NCBI RefSeq assembly: GCF_037975245.1
Contig: NC_092572.1
Span: 19,466,489 to 19,530,488, forward strand
DNA from: Apostichopus japonicus
Lineage: Eukaryota; Echinodermata; Holothuroidea; Aspidochirotida; Stichopodidae
Direction of reading: 5' to 3'
DNA: 64,000 nt
Positions 1 to 11,294 of this stretch are shown here, one piece after another. The translations under genes were made by a program, and so were the position numbers. The notes under the pieces were generated by a model, which had not been told where the DNA came from, did no database searches, and saw only the letters and a program-made list of their open reading frames with translations. Every line of letters starts with the position of its first letter. Position 1 is the stretch's first letter.

Positions 1-1562
1 ATATGCTACAACTTACGCAGTTACCTCTTAGCAGGTTACATACTAGATGGATGCCCAAACTGGAGGTTCAGGGCTGAACAGATATTTGGAACCCTTCAAC
101 AAGTATTTTCTTGAACATATGGATGGATGTGTTTCCCTTTCATCTTCCTTAAGGGGTGTATTAGCCTACCGGTTTATCACTTCGAAATTGGTGCGCTGCT
201 CGGTACAAGAATTCTTCTTTGTCGCAAAAGATGCTAGTCTCGTGCAAGACGTCAAATTTATCGTTTGTTTCAAGGCCTCATCACCTCCAGTTAGGTCACT
301 GAGCCGGTAACAATTTACGCTCAAGTCCACCCTGCCTTCGTTCCTTCAATCGCGTTGTTTTTCATTCTGCCCTCTACAAGTCTTGGTGTGTGGGTGTTAC
401 TTACCATACATATAGAGTGGTTGTATTGGAGGTTTTTAATTTGAGATGTATCCTGATTGGGGAAGTGATTTGTAATTTACGCAAATATACGTCATCACTT
501 TGTGAATTTTTTGGCTATGGTTTTTTTAATGTATGACAAGATAGTAGCAATAAAATTCAATTGATGGTTAGAGGACCGCTATCTCAATTTACATAATTTG
601 AGAGCGAACAACTCAAAACATAGTTGAATGTGTGAACGGAATGAATGAATGTATGGATGGATATATAAATGAATGAACAAGCAAACAAATAAATAAATAA
701 ATAGATGGATGGATGGATGGATAAAATAATTCTGTTCCTGTCGGGGTTTCCTTCATATTTGTGAAATGTTTGCATAGCTGTCAAAGTTCTTTACCGTAAG
801 GTTAATCGGTAAATGCAACACATATGTAAAACTTTCTCACTCTGTTTATAGCTGATTTATTGGCATAAAAGAAAAGAAATACATTTGCAGCACAAATGCC
901 CTGATGACATTTTTCAGTTTGCTGTTGGCAAATGCAATTACAACATCCCTGAAAATATCTACGTAGTACAAACTGCTATATCATTGAACTATCAAACTGT
1001 AAACGAGAGTCTAAATTTACATAATTCATCTGGATAAAATCAATTATTTCAGAAAAAAAGTAACTGCAAAATCTGTGTTAGCAATGACGGCACAAAATAA
1101 AACTAAACTACTCAAACGGACAGGTGTTGACTTGTTACTGCACATTGTAATTATACGCACAATTATACCACCCTCGTTCCATGAGAAAAGCAAACATCTT
1201 CTCTCTAAACTGTATTTATTATTTATCATTTTATTATATTCCATATGTGACAGGCTGTCATAGACAGTGATTTTCCGAACAATACTTGTTGGCCATCCGT
1301 TTTGGTTGATAACCCCAATCAAGTGTGACATTTTCCAATTAGAGATATAGGCTAAGAGTGGGGTAAGGTTTAATTTGTCTTGACCTTATTTTTAGGCCGC
1401 AACGGCTCAGATGGGATATCATATTGTCAATTTTAGGACTATCAAGCGATTTGAGCGATTCAACTTAGATTGTGGTGAATACGCTTGCTGTGCGAAATCG
1501 AACTACTATATGGGTGGCTGTTGCTATACCTAATTTCACTACACTATGATACTACCAGGCTA
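1..1562. repeat. Segmental duplication block 1, copy A (no gene seen)
   Basis: This stretch matches 48,349-49,915 base for base apart from scattered substitutions and small indels, in the same orientation. The match already holds at base 1, so the block may continue left of the window. It contains a simple repeat of ATGG and AAAT type at about 640-722. Short open frames on both strands are shared with the other copy but have no splice context or recognisable domain, so I call no gene. Confidence 0.85.
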
Positions 1563-1564
1563 TA

Positions 1565-2170
1565 GTCAGGTGGCTTAGCAACAATTTCTAGGCTTAACGT
1601 TACCGGCCGGACAAAAGTACCAAATTTGGCATGGAGTTTCTTTTCGACCTATCTATTGATTTTATCCGTGGAACCCACTTGATCGGCTCCGATTTTCCAA
1701 GATGGCGACCAAAATCCAAGATGGCCGCAAGAAAAAAAGGAAATGTCATATATCTGGCTGTAAAAATCGGAGATGAACAAATGAGTGGTCAATTTAGGTG
1801 TTTCCGGGGTCACTGAAACAGATGATGATCATGGCATGTTGCTTGAGTAACCCACTTCCAAGATGGCGGCCAAAATCTAAGATGGCCGCCAGAAAAAAAA
1901 GGAATTGTCATATATCTGGCTGTAAAAATCAGAAATGAACAAACGAGGGGTCAATTCAGGTGTTTCCGAGCTCACTGGAACAGATGATGGTCATGGCATG
2001 TTGTTTGGGCCATCCACTTTCAAGATGGCGGCCAGAATCCAAGATGGCCTCCTGGAAAAAAGGAAATTTCATATATATTTATTCCCCAGACACCCTGTGC
2101 CCTTTACTGATCGGGACCATCAAACCGTCCGTCTTCAAACGTGTAAATGAAACCGGGCTAGCACCCTGAC
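1565..2170 (+). mobile_element. TA-flanked TIR element with YY1-like motif pairs, copy A1
   Basis: The left end reads GTCAGGTGGCTTAG and the right end is an imperfect inverse, CTAGCACCCTGAC. Both ends are flanked by TA (1,563-1,564 and 2,171-2,172), as for Tc1/mariner-type target duplications. Inside is a direct repeat of about 150-160 bp, three units, each carrying a pair of AAGATGGCSGCC motifs followed by a conserved stretch ending near ATATATCTGGCTGTAAAAAT. There is no transposase frame, so it is non-autonomous. Related copies lie at 11,295-12,955, 49,918-50,285, 50,917-51,555 (inverted) and 52,403-52,689. Confidence 0.7.
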
Positions 2171-2172
2171 TA

Positions 2173-5028
2173 TATGTTATGACTGGTATTCTAATTGTTT
2201 CATTTTGGCTCAGGAAGTCACTTAGGACTTATTTGGGAACTTTAAAGGTGGGATCGCTCGTAATTTCCTCGTTAATTCTGTCCTTCAGACCAACCGATTC
2301 AAAAATAATATCAATACTACCCTCTACCGGTTCGTCGCTGTTGTTTCGTAATTTCTCAGCAATCCTGTATTTACGGCTAGTAAGCAATAAACGGGTTTGG
2401 TTACCTGAAGCGGTGGCCTTGGCGAAATTCCTGCATAGTTTCTTGTCTGTAGCAGTGTCATTACAGGGAGTTATGGAAAAACTCCCTGGTCAGTAGTATG
2501 CGGTAAATTATTACGTCGCGTTTTCGTGTGTGTTGTGTTATACAAAACTCTGTGGTTTGTTTTACGTTCATAACTTTTCACAACTAGTGGGCTGTAGTAG
2601 CTGTACAGTATAGATGTAATAGTTTGACCAGGGAGCTGCTACTCTAGCGGTTCCCTGCTTTTTACTCTTTTAGGCCCACATAGTGAACAGTCGAAGTCCG
2701 AACTGTTCGGATGCCCTGGTTTCGTAGTTGATTCACTGATTTGGAAAGCTCTGCATGCTTTATGCTATATCGAATATCAGAAGTTTAGCCTATAGAAGTA
2801 CAGTACTATTTTACTGTAAAAAAACAGTGTATTCCAAACCTTTACAGATGCGCCAGTCTTGTACTAACCTGAGTAAAGTATTTGAAATATTGCAACCTTA
2901 GTTGCGAGCCGACATTCTTTCACAGCTCAAGAAACTTATAGTGAAGTTTATGTCTGATACATTGACTCGTGTCACAAAAAGGACAGACGCGAATGAGTGA
3001 AAAAATTGACTGAAGTGATTACAACATTGGGTATCAAACGTATGGTCAAGTCCGTCATATGTGAACAATTGGTATTTCAGCCAATTGAGGTATTAATTAC
3101 ACATAGACACAGTCACAACTTACATTGTGTTTTATATATAAATTTTAGTTATATATCAGGAGGATTTTATGTCATAAACCATATATAGATAAATATGTAT
3201 ATTTAATTATTTTTGGACTCCTGACAACGGGCCCTTTAGGCGATCACAGAACACTTGCCCTAGCTGCACCCCATCCTCATTACCGGTGCACGTAAACCCT
3301 GTCCTTGTACCCCTTTGACCCGAATTAAAAATAACGAAATTTCAACGGAAAAGGGAACAAAAATACGTTGCCATAAGGGGCGGCTCCACCCTCTTTAGAA
3401 AGGATTGGCAAAAAGGGAATAAGTACATGAACAATAAATTAAAAGTTATTTCCATTGAAAAGTGACTCGCTGAACATCTGCAGTCAAAGCAAACAACTTT
3501 TTTTCTTCTAAATCACGTCAGTTTATTGCTTTCCAGCGTACTGTACTCCAGTATTGATTTTCCTGCCTCTTGTTCCGAACGGCTCCCAAAGAAATGCCAG
3601 GTCGGCAACGGGTTGGGGGTGGGTTACCCAGCCCCACCATGGGGCGCCTCATCACGACTGACTCGAATTACAACTCGAAACTATAACTCAAATTGGATTG
3701 AATTTAAAAAAAGAAAAAAAAGCTGTCTGCATGGCTCATACTTATCTATACTATTGTGTGACCATATAGGCGTACAGGCTCTAGTCAACCAGGAGGGACA
3801 CTGGGGGGGGGGAGCTTTTTTTTCTTGCCACAGAAAATTAAACATTGCCCGGAAGTTCCTAGCACGATTAATTCATTTCAAACTTCGACGACAATGAAGG
3901 ACAAAGAGAACCATATAGGCCTATGCCTGACTATAAGATCATTTAACCATCACGAACAACTCCGAATAATCTTCCATTTGCCGATTCATAACACTGGGAA
4001 GTAAGGGGTGGGGGGGGGGTGGGGCTTTCCATTTGATCCGCAAGTATAGTGAACGGTCACCACAACAAAGGTGTATAGCTTGGGACTAGCATGGGGAGAC
4101 TTGTCAACCTTGTGAACATTTTTTAGGGGGGTAAGATGTAAGGGGGGGGGGAGTCGGCAAACTAAAACATACAGGGTAAACAGAGGGAAGGAAAGAGGTC
4201 AAAAAAGAAAGAGTGAAAGACAGATGAAGGGATGGAGGAAGAAAGTAAAGAAAATGTGGAGATGGAGGTTAGGGGTAGAGATAGATATGATATGAAATAC
4301 AGAGAAAAGAAAACCAAGAGCAGAAAATGGAGATCACTGGGATACTGTCAAATACACAAGAAGAATATACAATCTCAATACTGGAATTAAATAATGCACC
4401 ACATAAATACAGCTTATGACATCAAGAAATCAAAGGGGAAGGATATAATGTTTCAAGGATGCTGGAAAATAAGACACAACAGAAGATAATCATGGTTTCT
4501 GATCTATTAGGCTTCTTCTCCCTACTGCTACAAGGATGTAAGAGACCACAGGGACTCACACAACTCTTTAAGTTGTGATGACCTCTGACCCTTACTATGC
4601 CTAACTGTTATGTTGCCAGAAAATAAATACACCAGTGCATGAGAGGAGGTGAGAGACAGGACTGATTGATCATGTCTATAGGGGTGTTTAATATACATGT
4701 GATTCAAGAAGATAGATGTAAAATGTAGCATTGTTTGAACACTTCAAAGGGGACCCCTTCCCCACCCCCCACACCCTCCCCACGTTCAAATCATATCCCC
4801 TCATGCCTCCTGGCAACAGATATGAACACCAGTATAAATAAACCGATACAGATATTTATACCCGCTGTGTGTGTAGGCCTATATACAATAATACAAAGCT
4901 GGCCATTCTCTGATTGTTACTCCTTGATTGAATTTCCCCAACCTTGCCCACCTTGACTTAGAGGGTGGCCAAGCTTCTGATTCACAGTCATAGCTACTAT
5001 CGAACAAAATGGACGAAAGCAATTTATC
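2173..5028. other. Unique stretch of copy A without a recognisable gene
   Basis: No frame here has convincing splice sites or a known domain. A perfect short hairpin lies at 2,464-2,488 (arms CAGGGAGTT and AACTCCCTG). G-rich runs occur at 4,008-4,022 and 4,140-4,152, and a purine-rich tract covers 4,180-4,330. This part has no counterpart in the second duplication copy. A 123-codon open frame at 3,526-3,897 is probably chance. Confidence 0.5.
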
Positions 5029-5291
5029 TCAATCTGGTGATGCAGAGGTATCAATAGCTGCTAATCCAACGTGAATGTCGCACAACCTGTCAATAAAATT
5101 CTTGGAAAAGTGCTTGCCCCTGCCATATGTATGATCACTTTTGTTCAGGATCATGTAAATGTGGCAATGTGTATTATTATGGTCTGAGGTTTCTCTCCCA
5201 TGCTGCTCCATATCTAATCCTACTGGTGACATTGGACAGAACATGGCAGATGGCTTCTTGAGAGGTGTTGAAGTAACTGGGTCAGAAGTAT
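5029..5291 (-). CDS. Candidate terminal exon of an unrecognised minus-strand gene
   Basis: Read on the minus strand, an acceptor (TCTTTACAG) precedes an open frame that enters in phase 1 and runs 87 codons to TGA. The peptide begins DTSDPVTSTPLKKPS and contains CHIYMILNKSDHTYGRG. The exon upstream at 7,297-7,396 leaves in phase 1 with a G, so the join reads Glu-Asp without a break. I do not recognise the family. A degraded Penelope-like fragment and a hAT-like MITE lie in the intron between the two exons. There is no copy of this exon in the second duplication unit. The matching splice phase is the main reason to believe it; transcript support would be needed for certainty. Confidence 0.45.
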
Positions 5292-5477
5292 CTGTAAAGA
5301 TTACATAAAACATTTGTTACTAGATTGCAAGTATCCTGCTATACAGTAGCTACTATGGCTGTGACTAAAAATATACTTTTGTTTAGAACTTATCACACTT
5401 TCGCAGCACTGGAAACTGATATTTCAATTTAAATGGTGTCATTGAGTTTAGAGGACATTGAAGTAGGAGATATTGAA

Positions 5478-5738
5478 GTTACAAGTATGTTGGTGAAACC
5501 AAGACCACCCTCAATAAGCAGTTCTAGTCACAGGTCAATACAATGAAAATGGAGACTCCAGTAGGGGAACACTTTCAGTTCCCCAATCATACCATTAAAG
5601 TAAGACATGTCCCAACAGGTAACTAAATTCGTAGACTAACCATCTCAGACATAGTACACCACAGCAGAGATAGAGAGAGTGGACGGAATGCCTTAGCACC
5701 ATTCAACTGAATGGGCTCAATATACAAGAAGGACATGA
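5478..5738 (+). mobile_element. Degraded Penelope-like element, GIY-YIG part (5' piece)
   Basis: The plus strand encodes the remnant YVGETKTTLNK followed by PVGEHFQFPNHTIK. These match the GIY-YIG endonuclease tail seen intact on the minus strand at 29,748-30,062. The frame is broken by a stop soon after the first motif. The fragment is interrupted by the MITE at 5,747-6,852 and resumes beyond it, ending in the typical Penelope 3' sequence. It lies inside an intron of the minus-strand gene. Confidence 0.7.
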
Positions 5739-5746
5739 CTAACTTA

Positions 5747-6852
5747 CACAGGCGTAGGAGGCGGGGGGCTGGGGGGGGGGGGGGCTGCAGCCCCCAACTA
5801 AAATTTTTGGTGAAAATTCGGGAAATATGCTGAGAATTTTTCGGGCACCTACTTAAAAAAAGAATAATATGCAGTGTGTTTTGCACATTTTTGGGTGAAA
5901 ATTCGGGCAATATGCTGAGAATTTTTCGGGCACCTACTGAAAAAGGATAATTTTCAGTGTGTTTTTCACATTTTTTGGTGAAAATTCGGGCAAAATGCTG
6001 AGAATTTTTCGGGCACCTACTGAAAGAAGAATAATTTGCAATGTGTTTTCCACTTTTTTCGGTGAAAATTCCGGCAATATGCTGAGAATTTTTCGGGCAC
6101 CTACTTAAAAAAAGAATAATATGCAGTGTGTTTTGCACATTTTTGGGTGAAAATTCGGGCAATATGCTGAGAATTTTTCGGGCACCTACTGAAAAAGGAT
6201 AATTTTCAGTGTGTTTTTCACATTTTTTGGTGAAAATTCGGGCAAAATGCTGAGAATTTTTCGGGCACCTACTGAAAGAAGAATAATTTGCAATGTGTTT
6301 TCCACTTTTTTCGGTGAAAATTCCGGCAATATGCTGAGAATTTTTCGGGCACCTACTTAAAAAAAGAATAATATGCAGTGTGTTTTGCACATTTTTGGGT
6401 GAAAATTTGGGCAATATGCTGAGAATTTTTCAGGCACCTACTGAAAAAAGAATAATTTGCAGTGTGTTTTTCACATTTTTTGGTGAAAATTCGGGCAATA
6501 TGCTGAAAATTTTTCGGGCACCTACTGAAAGAAGAATAATTTGCAATGTGTTTTTCACTTTTTGTGGTGAAAATTCGGCAATAAGTTGAGAATTTTTTGG
6601 GCACCTACTGCAAGAAGAATATTTTGCAATGTGTTTTTCAATGTTTAAACTTATATTGTTATGATCATTTTTGTTTTACAGTTTCCCCAATAATTTTAAC
6701 CAATATGGAAGGCTAATAAGACGCAAAATGATTGTATGTTATTGGCATGTGATGTAATAACCGATGAATGCCTATATGATATGCACAACAACATGTTTTT
6801 CGGGCAAGTCGTTTCAGCCCCCCACAAATCAAATGAGGCTCCTACGCCTATG
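5747..6852. mobile_element. hAT-like non-autonomous element with 8-bp target duplication
   Basis: The ends are inverse copies, CACAGGCGTAGGAG at the left and CTCCTACGCCTATG at the right. They are flanked by a perfect 8-bp direct repeat CTAACTTA (5,739-5,746 and 6,853-6,860). An 8-bp duplication with a terminal CA is typical of hAT transposons. The inside has a G/C-run hairpin at 5,760-5,797 and then a tandem array. There is no transposase. The element split a Penelope-like fragment, so it arrived later than that fragment. Confidence 0.75.
5805..6640. repeat. Tandem array of 83-85 bp units with a 252-bp higher-order repeat
   Basis: The word GGGCACCTACT recurs at 5,843, 5,928, 6,011, 6,095, 6,180, 6,263 and 6,347, giving spacings 85, 83, 84, 85, 83, 84. 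Three different monomers therefore repeat as a 252-bp block, present twice almost identically, followed by more diverged monomers to about 6,640. The array is the internal body of the hAT-like element. Long open frames here (for example 263 codons on the minus strand) are by-products of the repeat. Confidence 0.85.
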
Positions 6853-7120
6853 CTAACTTAATCCTGCTCCATCTCTGTATTCTGCCATAGTTCATTCCCC
6901 CTCTCTCCTTTCTTAATCCTCGCTTTGTACTCCACAGTTTATCTAAATACCTCTGCTTTCCCTGACTCCTTTTTTTCAATACACCATTAACTTCTTTCTT
7001 TGTGTTCACCATGTCCTCTCTGTACCAGGCTCTATTGTGCCTCTTGAATTTCCTGTTACTAGTCAGTTTGCCTCTAAAGAAGATCCTCATAATATCAGGC
7101 CCACTGACTTCTATATAAAT
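6853..7120 (+). mobile_element. Degraded Penelope-like element, 3' piece
   Basis: This continues the fragment at 5,478-5,738 after the MITE. It keeps landmarks of the 3' region of the copy at 29,352-30,395: a C/T-rich stretch, TTTGTGTTCACC, CTGTTACTAGTCA and AAGAAGATCCT. It is heavily diverged and non-coding. Confidence 0.5.
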
Positions 7121-7296
7121 TCTCATACACATGTACGCTTTTTAGTGGATGAGCAATATGCTACCATTTTTTTCTTTTCTTTAGGAATTTAATGAGAATG
7201 AAATTGTATTATTTTTCTGATCACATCAGATCAGATATAAGATTAGCACTGCTCTTCCAGTCTGTTATTCATGCAAGGATAAACATATAAATTTAC

Positions 7297-7396
7297 CTTC
7301 TCCTTTCTGAGTGTCAACTGATCTTTCTGTGGTGACAGCTGCTGAGAATGCCTCTGTTTGACTTTCGGCATCCTTCTGGAAAGATGCATTTAACAC
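7297..7396 (-). CDS. Candidate internal exon of the unrecognised minus-strand gene
   Basis: On the minus strand the acceptor TTGAACAG is followed by 100 nt and a donor GTAAAT. The frame enters in phase 0 and leaves in phase 1. The peptide starts VLNASFQKDAESQTEAF and is rich in Ser, Thr and acidic residues. It joins in phase with the exon at 8,414-8,557 upstream and the terminal exon at 5,029-5,291 downstream. No family is recognised. Confidence 0.45.
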
Positions 7397-7639
7397 CTGT
7401 TCAATGAAACAAAAAAATTGTCCAGAAATCATATAACTGAAATAGTAATTTTACTGTACACCCCAAGCTTAATTGTATGCGTAATGAATCTGGTAATGAC
7501 CAAATCATTACAAACAAACATGTTTTTATCATACCTACCCAAGAAAAAATATGAAAGAGAAAAGTAACAAACAAACACTTTGGCAGATTTCAATAATAAC
7601 ATATTGTTAACCCACAATGATTTAAACCCAGATAAGGAT

Positions 7640-8400
7640 GATATATTCTTTCATACTCTTCTTCAACATATCCTAAAACCGTGGTACCTTTCAAGAAAAT
7701 TGTGAGGATAATTTTGTGTTGCCCAACTGCTTGCTCAACAACCTGAGCTCACATGTCAATGTACAATTTACTATGTAAACTTCCTGTCTAAGTGAACTGA
7801 TTGGTTTCATATCACTAAAAGATGTCCAGTCTTTTGATCAAAGTTTGATGTACACTCATTATTTACCTACTGTGTAAACTTCCTGTTTATGTGAGCAGTT
7901 GGTTTCATGAGTGAGAATTGAGATGCTAGCTTACTCCATGACATAAGCCCACCATTGTGAAAAATTCCTGTTTACATGCATAGCTAGTTTTCAGACTACC
8001 ATTAACGCTAGATTACTCTCCACAAGAGATAGTTACGGTCACCAAATGTAATAGATTATAATTTTTGAACACTAAACATCAGATCATTTAGGGCTCTTAA
8101 AATGCAATCTGGATTTGGTTGCTAGGCGGGGCCGTATCCTAGCAACCAAAAAGTTTTCCATTTTTTTGTGCCCAATTTCATCCTTTGAGACATATTGCAA
8201 GACACCATATCAATTTCAGGCAATTCTGAGAGGGTGGGCATGGAGGCCACTGTTGATTTGGCATGGATGGACCCATATATAAGAATATGATAACTTATCA
8301 CAACATTATAGCATTAGGCCTACACAAAAAAACTGGTACTTTCTTACCTCCAGGCATGGCAATATAAAGGTTTATGTAATAATATGTTCCCTCAATTTGT
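7640..8400. other. Intron of the candidate minus-strand gene
   Basis: No coding signal or named repeat is seen. Two related stretches, GTGTAAACTTCCTGTCTAAG-like at about 7,776 and 7,871, suggest a small diverged internal duplication. Confidence 0.4.
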
Positions 8401-8413
8401 GAGGCTAATTTAC

Positions 8414-8557
8414 CTTAGTTCTTGCATAGCAGTTGGGTTCCTTCAAAAATCCCAAACGCAGAAATGTACACATGATTGAGTCAGTAGATAACATATACAC
8501 CCCGTTGCCCAAATGAACCATTAAAACTTGATTGCGTATATGCTGGCTGTGGCTGAC
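8414..8557 (-). CDS. Candidate internal exon of the unrecognised minus-strand gene
   Basis: On the minus strand an acceptor (TTTTTCTAAG) precedes exactly 48 codons and a donor GTAAAT, phase 0 in and phase 0 out. The peptide begins VSHSQHIRNQVLMVHLGNG and ends EPNCYARTK. It fits in phase with the next exon at 7,297-7,396. It does not fit in phase with the candidate first exon at 9,576-9,916, which leaves in phase 2, so either one more small exon lies between or one of the two calls is wrong. Confidence 0.4.
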
Positions 8558-9575
8558 CTTAGAAAAACCTAAGGTATAGTTGCATATGTAGCGGTGTGAA
8601 AACATGTGAATCAGTTAGGAGTGATTCTAAAGTATTTATGTAGATGCATTATTTTTATAGGAAAAACTGCAGGTCCATGTGGTTGTACGTGTACAGCACA
8701 GTAGGCAAAATTACAAAAGTTACAAAATTAGGGGATGCAGTTAATTTGAACACTAAATTCAGATACTTATTACAATAGGCCTTAGTTCTATATATGCCTA
8801 GTTAATTATGACTGGGCAAAGATGAGGCTTCAAACTTCTTTCTTTTTTTCAAATGCTTTTTCACAAGAATATCTTCTTCAAACAAGGACAGCTGATAACA
8901 ATTTAGAACCTGGAGGGGGTGGGGATGAACATATCACCTAGGCCTAGTGGTTAGAAAATATATTTCCATCAATTTGTTGAGGCAAAAACAGTTTACTTTT
9001 TGGTGATGAGAAGGCCCAGCTTTCCATTGCATAAATATGAGTCAGTCTTCTTTAGAAAGGATACTTTCATTTTTAACTGTATACAGTATCTTCATGACAA
9101 GCATTCACAAACAGTGATGATGCTGACTCAGTAATACAACTTACTGCTACTTTGTGCTAGGATAAGTATGATAAGGTTAGCATACGCTAGGCCCATTGGA
9201 AAAATAATGAATGATAGGACTAGTTACATAGCCTAGGCATATCAAATCATGTATGTTACAAATACAGTAGCATACTAGGCACTGCGAAGTTCGAACACCT
9301 AAGCCTTAAAATACCCCAAAACTCCTATATCTTCATTTTATTGACAAATATATACGTACATACTTGCACACAGGTCATTTTGGAGAGGAAATAACTGTAG
9401 CTTCGTAGTTTTTAGTGATATTGGCTTTTGCTTGTAGGTTATCATGGTGAAATCGTGTATTTCTTAGGGGTGTCCGAACTTGACAGTATTCTGTACTTCG
9501 CAGTACTGATAGGCTATACATGTAACCTAAGACAACTACCCTATACAGTTTTAGCCTAGCTTAGCAAATCATTAC
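8558..9575. other. Intron or spacer, nothing recognised
   Basis: This stretch lies between two candidate exons of the minus-strand gene. A phase-2-to-phase-0 exon is expected here if the gene model is right, but I could not identify one. AT-rich, with no named repeat. Confidence 0.35.
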
Positions 9576-9916
9576 CTTTTTGTGTGATCCTGAAGCAAAT
9601 GTCCTGCGAAATATACGTTGCTCACAGAAGTCAAATCATGGACATGTTTGTAGAATTCTTTCTCCATTTGCCAGCTTACATAGGAACGTAGAAGATAGAT
9701 CTTCGTGGCATCTCTTCGTCGCTGTTGTTCCTTTGCACTGCTGTTTTTGTCAGGTCCATGCAACAAAGGCCTTCCTCCACTTAAACCTAACCTACGCTCG
9801 TTCCAGGACAAGGTCGTTTTATTTCGCCCGATTCTTCTTGCCCTGATCCTTTTCCCATGATTGTCACAATACTCTAATCGAATGTATTTGGACGAAAATC
9901 GTACAGTATTCTTTAC
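9576..9916 (-). CDS. Candidate 5' exon of a minus-strand gene (uncharacterised basic protein)
   Basis: A minus-strand frame is open from a stop near 9,917 down to a donor, AAAAAG then GTAATG, at 9,575. It leaves in phase 2. The peptide includes LSWNERRLGLSGGRPLLHG, then a basic run (KEQQRRRDATKIYLL) and a segment ending YFAGHLLQDHTK. Its composition looks like real protein. I have a vague sense of similar RRRDATKIYL-type segments in uncharacterised invertebrate proteins but cannot name a family. There is no in-frame ATG near the start, so the exon is either preceded by another one or begins downstream. It lies in the part of copy A absent from copy B. Confidence 0.4.
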
Positions 9917-11292
9917 TCAAAAGGCACACAAACAACAAACTATCGAGGACGAAAGTCCTATGCGGTAAACAGTACAGTAAACTGAAATGCTGTGTTATAA
10001 CATTATGTGTGCAATGGGTACGGGCTTGTTGCGCATACGCTTGCCTGTGCTATTCACTGATCTAAATTTGCCACCGAGGTCACGTGATTAATAGGGGTCC
10101 CAGTAAACCTCGCTGAAACCTCGATAATGCCAGCGCCCTCAAAAAAAAAAGTCTACGAGCGATATCGCCTTTAAGGTGTGATCGACCGTTGATAGACGAT
10201 GTCGCAAAGCCCGTAATAATATGGGAGTTACGAGTGTCATGTAAGACTGATTACATCGAGTAAACTATATAATAGGGTAACTTGAGGGAAAACCGACCAG
10301 ATGTGAATACCGACTCATTGAGAGATTTTGTACGATTGTGCACCCTTCATAAACACAACGTCAATTGTGCGAACAACACACGCTAAGTCAGGTCACTAGT
10401 CATCTGAGGTATTTAAGTCGTTCTTTTCGAACCTGTACTCCAGGGCTTTTGTCCGGCCAGTAACGTTAAAGTTGTTAAGCCACGTGACTACTATTGTCAC
10501 ATAAGCCACGTGACTACTATTGTCACATGCAGGATATCCGATATTTATGTTTGTGTTTATATGGCTGATCACGCAAGCACTATTCACTTTCGTTCGGTGG
10601 ATATTCTTTGCTAACACGAAGCAAAGCGATAGTTCTATGTTGAAAGAACTCTGAACTTGAATGAACCGCCACTGCAGTATATCAGAGTTTAATGTTTGAC
10701 TCCTTTATCGTGCATACCCCAGCGCGTGTACTACTGTTTCTCATGCGTCGCGTCCCTTTACAATCAGTTTTAATACGTGCGAATGTACACGAATTGTTAA
10801 CACAGCATACAGTGACTGTGCCTTAAAGAAGGCAATGTGTATCCATTGTAATACAATTGGATATTACACTGACGATAACTGGTAAAGCACATGTTCCAAA
10901 CTGAAGGAATTCTTAGTGACAACAGTATTGTTGATACGTTAGGTAAGTGATAAACTAGACTGCCATTCCATTTTCTTGACATGAATTAATGATATCGCTT
11001 ACAATAATTAATAAGTCGTATAAGTATTGTGTTGTTATCTATGAATCGATAAATTGAATATTGAACAACGGACCCAATGTCGGATATCCGTTATCATGGG
11101 CGGCGATAATATCCCCCCAATATTTGTTGGCATAGTATTTTTAAGCATAGGTTTAGTATTTTTTTTATTGACATCGCTAGTAATTTCAAAATAGAAACTG
11201 CTTAGATGCAACTTACAAGGCATAGGAAGTGCCATTTCCAGCGATCTGGGAGGCATTTTCGGCCAAAATTTTCTTTTGCGCTTCGCGCCAAC
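9917..11292. other. Spacer, partly duplicated and partly inverted in copy B
   Basis: The stretch 10,190-10,442 matches 50,570-50,822 in inverse orientation. From about 10,560 onward the sequence matches 51,590 onward in direct orientation. A partial right end of the TA-flanked element (GTCCGGCCAGTAACGTTAAAG, then TAAGCCACGTGAC) sits at 10,449-10,493. A 28-bp unit containing AAGCCACGTGACTACTATTG is repeated in tandem at 10,478-10,527. No gene is seen. Confidence 0.55.
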
Positions 11293-11294
11293 TA

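Noticed and set aside
3526-3897. 123-codon plus-strand frame
   Set aside because: No domain, crosses poly-A and G-run tracts, no splice context and no second copy to compare.
5623-6414. 263-codon minus-strand frame with repeating SPKN and CPKNSQH peptides
   Set aside because: It is produced by the 252-bp higher-order repeat of the MITE; overlapping plus-strand frames are equally open.
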